From contig OY829326.1 of the NCBI GenBank assembly GCA_963691655.1, positions 71,975,235 through 72,039,234 on the forward strand: a DNA stretch of 64,000 nucleotides. Reading direction: 5' to 3'. Positions 58,429 through 64,000 of the stretch are shown here, in pieces. The DNA comes from Toxonevra muliebris. Taxonomy: Eukaryota; Arthropoda; Insecta; Diptera; Pallopteridae. How positions within the stretch are numbered: position 1 is the stretch's first letter; the number at the start of each line of letters is the position of its first letter. The notes beneath the pieces are model-generated. The model was given only the letters and a program-made list of their open reading frames with translations. It did not search any database and was not told where the DNA came from. The position numbers and the translations under genes were made by a program.

Positions 58429-59170
58429 CAGTATGTAACAAATTTAAGGGAATGAAGGGACATTTTTGGGATATGAAAAATAGCCAAAAAAAATTGCATC
58501 AAATTAAAACATCACAGTTAAGTTTGTACACATCCAGATAAACAAAAGTGCAAATATATTTTTGAGATCAGATAACACCTTCAAGTTTCAAAAGGGTCTT
58601 GAAAATACCGAAATTTCGACAATAAGTTATGATTTTTTTTTTTAAATTTTGTGGCCAACAATTTTTTTCAATTTCCACAGCTTTGTTATTGCTCCTTGCA
58701 AGTACAAACATAATACAAAAAGAGTTTTTGAAGTCGGATAATTTTTATTGATGCAGCAATATGTACAAAGCTTGTAAGTTTTCAGAAATTCAGCAAAAAT
58801 TGTATGAGAAGTACAAATTATAATCGAAACTTCTAAACTTTGAACCTCTTGTGGCACCAATAAACATTTTCCCATTTTAAAAATTCATTTGCATTATGTT
58901 TGTACTTGCAATGAGCAATAACAAAGCTGTGGAATTTGAAAAAATTTTCGGCCAAAAAATTTTGAAAAATCATAATTTATTTTCGAAATTTCGGTACTTT
59001 CAAGACCCTTTTTGAACATGAAGATAATATCTGATTTTAAAAATTTGTTTTCACTTTTAGTTATCTGAATCTATAGAAACTTAGCTGTTACTTTTTAATT
59101 TTACGCCATTTTTGACTATTTTTCATGTCCCAAAAATGTCCCTTCATTTGCTCAATTTTGTTACAAACTG
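58429..59170. mobile_element. Fold-back MITE with ~285-bp arms
   Basis: TA-CAGT...ACTG-TA borders (58427-58428, 59171-59172) as in Tc1-type elements. The left arm (58429-58715) and right arm (58888-59170) are inverted, diverged copies: GAAGGGACATTTTTGGGA, AGGGTCTTGAAA, CCGAAATTTCG and AGCTTTGTTATTGCTC all recur as complements. The central ~170 bases are unpaired. No coding frame. Confidence 0.9.
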
Positions 59171-59174
59171 TAAG

Positions 59175-60020
59175 GGTAATTTAAAATTATTTCTTGAACC
59201 AAAATGTTATTTTTTGAATGGCAATCTAACCTAGTAAATCAATCAATCTAATAAAGATCTCAAAATGTATGAAACCTGAAAAGTATTTTATTTCCTTATT
59301 TAATCTAAAATAAAATATTTCACAAAGTTTAATTCTTCTGCCTTTTCTAGTTTCGGCCACGTATTAAGGCTACAAATTCTAACGCTGTAGAACAGATTCC
59401 GATTCATTTTCAAAAATTCTTTGGGAAATAACTGAATTGATTGTTTGGTCTAATATATATCTAAAATTTTGTAGGCCTGAATGTTAATCAAGTAGAAGTT
59501 TTTCGAAATCTGGCGTATTAGTTAAATTTTGGTGTTAGATTCGAATTCACTGTTATGTTTGATTTTTGTCCGAGATTTTAACCCGGACACCTCTATATAG
59601 CAGTCCAACACCCTACCATATTTGGTCTGTTGCAAGCCAAAGTTTAGCAGACGGAGTCCTCGACCCATTTAGGTAAGAGTATTTGATAGACAAAATTTTA
59701 CTGCTATATTCAGATTTACATCCAAAAAATCAATTCAAAATTTCGCAGTACCGATTGAAAATACATAAATTTTGGGACAAAATTCGATTTTATCGAATCA
59801 TGGTTTCTCATGTGTCTGTTGTAATAAAAAAATTTCGGAGGACTGCTTATCTTATTATTCTCTTGTGGTAATTATTTTTAGCCAATACAAGGTATGCTTT
59901 TTTTTTTGCTAAGATAAAATCTCCGATATGGAAGACTGTTAAAAGGAGCTTTTACTCTACCAGTTTTTTTGACATGTATATTTACTATAGTCTGGTAAAA
60001 TAAATAAATTATTCTAAAGC
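59175..60020. other. Gene-free AT-rich spacer
   Basis: No recognised feature. Confidence 0.4.
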
Positions 60021-60177
60021 GCGGTTCACGCCAAATTGGCACGCTTAGTTGTGGTCACCACGTCGCCCCTAGTCACAAGAACAAACAATTTTTTACTGGG
60101 ATTTCTTTACAGTACCGTTACTGTTAGTTGATAAATTTTTCATATTAATTGATCGCAAGTTGGCGATTGTGTGCACA

Positions 60178-61224
60178 ATGGAAGCTGCAAATAGAAAATT
60201 GATTGTGAACAAATTTATTGAAAATCCCTCGTGGTCTGATTCAAAGATTGCGAAAGTGTTAAATATCTCCAAAAGAACGGTATTTAGAGTTACAAAACGA
60301 TATAAAGAAACTCTTAGTGTTGAAAGAGCTAAAAAAGTTGTGAACAAAACGGGAACCACCAAACTAAAATTAAAGGCAAAGATGACCTCAAGATCTTTGC
60401 CTTTAATTTTAGGTTGGTGGTTCAAAAGCAATCTCGGACTACCGGATAGCGATCGTGCCAAAAAATTCAATACCAGCAAAAGTACTGCTAGACGAATACG
60501 CATAAAAGCTGGGCTAAAGTGCTATCGTGCTATAAAATATCCAAATAGAACAGACAAACAGAATTTGCTGGCCAAAAAACGTGTTCGCCTTCTTTATAAT
60601 AATGTTTTGACCAAATTCAATGGATGCATTATTGTGGATGACGAATCATACGTAAAATTTGATCTTAAACAGCTTCCAGGTCAAAAATTTTATATGGCAA
60701 CGAATCGTGGTAATGTACCCTCAAAATTCAAGTACATAAAAATGGATAAATTTGCAAAGAAAGCAATGGTGTGGCAGGCTATTTGCAGCTGTGGTCTCAA
60801 ATCCAGGGCATTTGTGACATTCTCTTCTATGACGTCTGATATTTACATCAAAGAGTGCCTTTCGAAACGACTATTTCCAGTTGTTCGTCACCACCATTCG
60901 CCAGCGAAGTTTTGGCCTGATTTAGCCAGTTGCCACTACTCTAAGAAAGCCATGGATTGGTATCAGACAAATAAAGTAGATGTAGTGCCCAAATATATGA
61001 ATCCACCCAATTGCCCCCAGCTTCGACCGATCGAAAAATACTGGGCCATTACAAAATATAAGTTGAAGAAAAATGCAGGTATTGTCAAAAATGTGAATTC
61101 AATGTTACTAAAATGGAATCAAATAGCCGCAAAAGTATCCAGAGCGGATGTTCAAAGGTTGATGGGGTCCATTAAAAGGAATACCCGGAACTTTTTGCAC
61201 AACAAAGAAATTTATATCTTTTAA
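60178..61224 (+). CDS. DD37E Tc1-like transposase, 348 aa
   Basis: Cut-and-paste DNA transposase. Uninterrupted from ATG 60178 (MEAANRKLIVNKFIENPSWS) to the stop at 61222-61224. Residues ~10-50 form the first helix-turn-helix (WSDSKIAKVLNISKRTV); a second DNA-binding part follows at ~90-112 (RAKKFNTSKSTARRIRIKAG). Catalytic residues are seen: IIVDDESYV (Asp about 155), FWPDLASCHY (Asp about 248) and RPIEKYW (Glu about 286). Exactly 37 residues separate the last two, which defines the DD37E class first described in mosquitoes. An in-frame TTG at 60160 is upstream, but ATG 60178 is the likelier start. Odd point: codons ~59-82 lie in a 31-base inverted repeat that probably replaces the usual basic linker, so activity is doubtful despite the open frame. 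Confidence 0.9.
   Translation: MEAANRKLIVNKFIENPSWSDSKIAKVLNISKRTVFRVTKRYKETLSVERAKKVVNKTGTTKLKLKAKMTSRSLPLILGWWFKSNLGLPDSDRAKKFNTSKSTARRIRIKAGLKCYRAIKYPNRTDKQNLLAKKRVRLLYNNVLTKFNGCIIVDDESYVKFDLKQLPGQKFYMATNRGNVPSKFKYIKMDKFAKKAMVWQAICSCGLKSRAFVTFSSMTSDIYIKECLSKRLFPVVRHHHSPAKFWPDLASCHYSKKAMDWYQTNKVDVVPKYMNPPNCPQLRPIEKYWAITKYKLKKNAGIVKNVNSMLLKWNQIAAKVSRADVQRLMGSIKRNTRNFLHNKEIYIF
60353..60423. repeat. 31-bp inverted repeat inside transposase gene
   Basis: 60353-60383 and 60393-60423 are inverted complements with one mismatch (CTAAAATTAAAGGCAAAGAT and its exact complement at the core) around the 9-base loop GACCTCAAG. The reading frame passes through both arms. Confidence 0.95.
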
Positions 61225-61344
61225 TATTATAGTATTAAAAACACAATATTAAACTTATCATTTAATGCATTATTTGTTATTCTGAGTGTTCTGGTTAAAA
61301 AGATACAGCAACTTTCCTGCGTGCCAATTTTGCGTGAACTTTCA

Positions 61345-61500
61345 TCTGAGCAAGTGTTTTACCAAACTGGGAGAGAATATTACCGCTGTAAGCGAAAGCG
61401 TGGAAGACGACCCAAATTTACCAATTAGCTATCTGGGGCATCAGTTGGTGCTCTATCGTCAAGATTTTGGTGATATCAAGAAAAGATTCTTCTAGTGCAT
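61345..61500 (+). pseudogene. Possible mariner-like HTH fragment
   Basis: CFTKLGENITAVSESVEDDP followed by NLPI resembles the N-terminal DNA-binding region of certain mariner-like transposases (the VSESVEEDPNLSI phrase). It then goes out of frame. If right, the DD37E element inserted into or next to an older element. Confidence 0.4.
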
Positions 61501-63640
61501 GAAGTTACAAGTCCATCAAATTCCTTGTTTGTTTTTGGCTGATTAGGATCTAGAGCGTTTGCAAGCAAACTCGTTGTCTAATTGAATCCGGTGGTTGACA
61601 CGCTGCTGGCATCATCGAACCTTAACCATAAGCTAAATAGGTTGGAAGAAATCAATAGTTCTCTCGATTATTTCCTATAGGTTAACCAAAAGTCTTATTG
61701 TAGCTGTACCAAACTCCAAGTTTTTATTTAGCAGAAAATGCATTTCGTCCTACCGTACAATCACTGTGGTGTGGTTAATTGAGTGTGCAAGTGTGCGGTA
61801 ATTTTATTTTGCATATTTTATCGAATGTGTGAATATGAAACTATAGAAATTTGCATACCTTCATGTATAGCTTCAATGTAGTGCTGATGATTATGATGAT
61901 GATTGTGAGAATCACTTTTATTTATGTAAATCAAATTCATTCAGTGAATGTTATTTGTTAGCAATGTATTGTATATAAATATTGGAAATTGTTTTTGTTG
62001 CTGGCTGATGCAATTGCGGCGCATCCCTTAACAATAACAATAATAAAGAAAATGATCTGGTGCTGGTTACTGATATTTGTTGGATATTTTATACTTTTCT
62101 TGCTCATTAATTTTCACATCAACATGTCAACAGTATCAACGCAATCGTTATCATCAGCAAAAACAACAACAGCATCAGTAACATCAACGCTGGCTGCTGT
62201 TGTTATTGCTGTTGATGACTGATGGTATTTCTCCTTACGGCTACTGCTCTATGATGATGTGCAGCAATGTTGTTTAAATGTTATTTCAATGAATTTATAA
62301 TTGGAAATTATGTGATTTTTTTTTTTTATGCTTTCGTTTCATTTTGTCTTTTTGAGCATTTTTGTTAAATTACCTTTTTGACAGCTTATAGTATGTTGGG
62401 AAAAATTTGCATATTTTTATGAGACTTGTAAATGATGAATTTTTAACCCCCTCCCGACTGGCGCAACTGTGTCTCTCTTTTATATTGCGTAGTTGTGTAA
62501 AATTTTAATTTGTTTAAGTCAATTTTGGTTGGTATTTTTTTTTTGTGTTTCGTATTTTGTTTATTTTTTATTATAATTCTTTCTTTACAGATTTTGCATA
62601 TTGATTGCATTTACGCCGAGCTTGGCGTTTTTTTTTTTCCTCGTCATTCTTTTGATCCTTGATGATCCTTGATGTTGTGTTAATTAATGATTTTATGCAA
62701 AGTTGCTGTGATTTTTATTTTGTTTGTTTCTTTTTTTTTTTTTTTGTACTTTTTCTCTTTCCTTGATATGTTCCACTACTATTTTGCATACTATTTATTT
62801 CCTCTTTTTTGTTTTTGCGATTTCTTGAAAATGCCATTTGATTCTCATAGTATTGAAATTATTTATAAAGAAAACGAATTCATGTCATTAATCAGTTTAT
62901 TTACTTTTTGATTTGATTTTTTGTTTATTTTTTTCTCTATTTTTTCCATCTGTCTGTTTTTTTTTTGTCTCATTAACCCTTTTGTTCGAACTTGACACTA
63001 TTGTTTTGAAAATATATAAATATTTGCATTGCTACTTTTATACAATTGCGTATAAGTTTTGTATGTAGTTATACATTGTGAGAACTTTAAGCATTTGTTT
63101 ATCATTGGGAAATCCTAATTAATGATTTGGTTAGACATTTTTCTTACCCCTGACAGTTAAATTGTAAATATTTTTTTAATGTTTCTGCATTAATTTGAAA
63201 ATTTAGGAGCTATAATTTGGAATACGCAAATCGTTTATGCATAGTCGTTGTTGTTTTGATACAGTTTCCAGTGCTCTGGCATATTCAGCATAAGGATTGT
63301 GAACCAACAAAGTACAACATTGGGGTCATTTGCATTTTAGATTGCAGTGGCTGTCGAGAGACTCAGTTGGGCCTGAACGAAATAGTAGTAGTAAAAGTTG
63401 CAAACAAGCAATTAAAAAAAATTAAAATGAGTCCCTTCTGCACTCATCACATGATGTGATAACATACTTTATATATGGTTGTTTACTGATATTATTTTAC
63501 AATTTTAATTAGGAAAGAATAAACTATAAACTAAAATAAACTATGCAATAAAAAATACAATAAATAAAAATTTTTTTTTTGATGTATTCCACTAATTCCA
63601 TTGATATATAAGTATATTTCACAGCCATTTTTGATATATA
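61500..63640. other. Gene-free, T-rich intergenic DNA
   Basis: Several poly-T tracts and CAA/CAG repeats (62140-62215). Short ORFs such as 61989-62222 are simple-repeat translations. A single-copy island may lie at 61700-62250. Confidence 0.4.
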
Positions 63641-63650
63641 AATTATGTGT

Positions 63651-64000
63651 TGCATACTTTTGTGCTTGTTGTGTCTTATTTTTAATACTAAAAATTCACC
63701 TTTCGCAATATATTTATACTAACAATAAGATAGCACACTTTCGAGGTGCAATTCTACATCCTTCACCGGGCGGTACTAAAGCTCAACATAACCACCACTA
63801 TATTTGCATACAAAATAATAAAAGTGTGGTATATTTTTAGGGTTGTATTATTAACATTAAAAGTTCGCCTTTCCTTATCGGTTTGTACTAATAATAAGAC
63901 AGCATACTTTCGGGAAGCGGGTCACTACCCTCCACCTAGCCGTACTAACATAACTGGCACTATATTTATATACAAAACAATAAATATGCGGCATACTTTT
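63651..64000 (+). repeat. Tandem repeat running off the window edge
   Basis: At least two units of about 160-180 bases: shared phrases are GCATACTTTT, TACTAACAATAAGATAGCAC / TACTAATAATAAGACAGCAT, ACTTTCG, CGGTACTAA / CCGTACTAA, ACTATATTT and AATAATAAAAGTG-like ends. The last unit ends at the right edge, so more copies may follow. Confidence 0.75.

Larger units (their letters stand above)
60024..61339 (+). mobile_element. DD37E Tc1-like transposon with open transposase
   Basis: 21-base inverted ends GTTCACGCCAAATTGGCACGC (60024-60044, first 20 bases quoted in part) and GCGTGCCAATTTTGCGTGAA (61319-61339) differ at one base. The expected TA flanks are not obvious, so the true outer border may lie a few bases further out or be mutated. 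A single transposase gene fills the interior. Confidence 0.85.

Noticed and set aside
63217..63459. 80-codon ORF
   Set aside because: Uses a non-ATG start; no recognisable domain; probably chance.
1..64000. CRISPR arrays, operons, riboswitches or other prokaryotic systems; reaper, hid or sickle
   Set aside because: No regularly spaced identical repeats, bacterial genes or ribosome binding sites; no second frame beginning with an IAP-binding motif.

Overview
The window reads as AT-rich nuclear DNA of a higher (cyclorrhaphan) fly. The one host gene I recognise is grim, an apoptosis gene of the reaper/hid/grim family known only from flies. It is a single-exon gene on the + strand (CDS 6570-7103). 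It has a TATA/initiator core promoter about 420 bases upstream, a GAGA-type CT tract further up, and a 3' UTR carrying a K-box with extended pairing to the miR-2 family. The species cannot be fixed from sequence alone. The protein is longer than Drosophila Grim because of a polyQ/Thr-rich linker, and the spacious repeat-filled surroundings would suit a calyptrate or similarly large fly genome.

The other ~63 kb holds no further convincing host gene. No second reading frame starts with an IAP-binding motif, so reaper, hid and sickle are not visible here. In Drosophila the grim neighbourhood is a long gene-poor interval of regulatory DNA. The single-copy-looking islands (about 1-3.5, 16.4-18.4, 23.3-24.5, 31-32.6, 34.8-36.9, 41-42.8, 55.4-56.9 and 61.7-63.6 kb) are where enhancers would be sought. 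That is inference.

The rest is a record of transposons, many with intact borders. In order: a short hairpin (3.6 kb); an AGCCC-type MITE (3.8); a TA-flanked MITE with ~140-bp arms (4.5-5.0); grim (6.1-7.3); a decayed piggyBac element bounded by TTAA (11.1-12.5) inside a field of CCGACGGAAA motifs (10.2-12.9); degenerate satellites (14.8-15.9, 20.5-21.3, 22.6-23.2, 24.8-25.3); a long hairpin (18.6-18.9); an internally deleted mariner (19.5-20.5) whose sister is at 52.6-53.5; a PIF/Harbinger-like element (25.4-28.2) containing a hAT copy; a triple nest (28.6-30.6); a DD37E Tc1-like transposase split by a solo LTR (32.9-34.6); another hAT copy (37.1-38.1); non-LTR retrotransposon debris (38.3-40.7, 43.9-44.5, 51-52.2); a tRNA-headed SINE with 9-bp duplication (42.9-43.2); an 8-bp-TSD element hosting a DD37E element (46.6-49.1); a 5'-truncated LINE with 14-bp duplication (54.6-55.3); an 8-bp-TSD element hosting a TTAA MITE (57.0-57.9); a 742-bp fold-back (58.4-59.2); and a DD37E element with an open 348-aa transposase carrying an unusual 31-bp internal inverted repeat (60.0-61.3). 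A direct repeat of ~160-180 bp runs off the right edge.

The genes do not form a pathway. Grim would act alone, binding IAP proteins and releasing caspases. The remainder are selfish elements whose nesting order gives a relative insertion history. I found no CRISPR, operon, prophage or bacterial feature, and no clearly new biological system. The most original signals are the nested borders, the motif field at 10-13 kb, the long hairpins and the hairpin inside a transposase gene.
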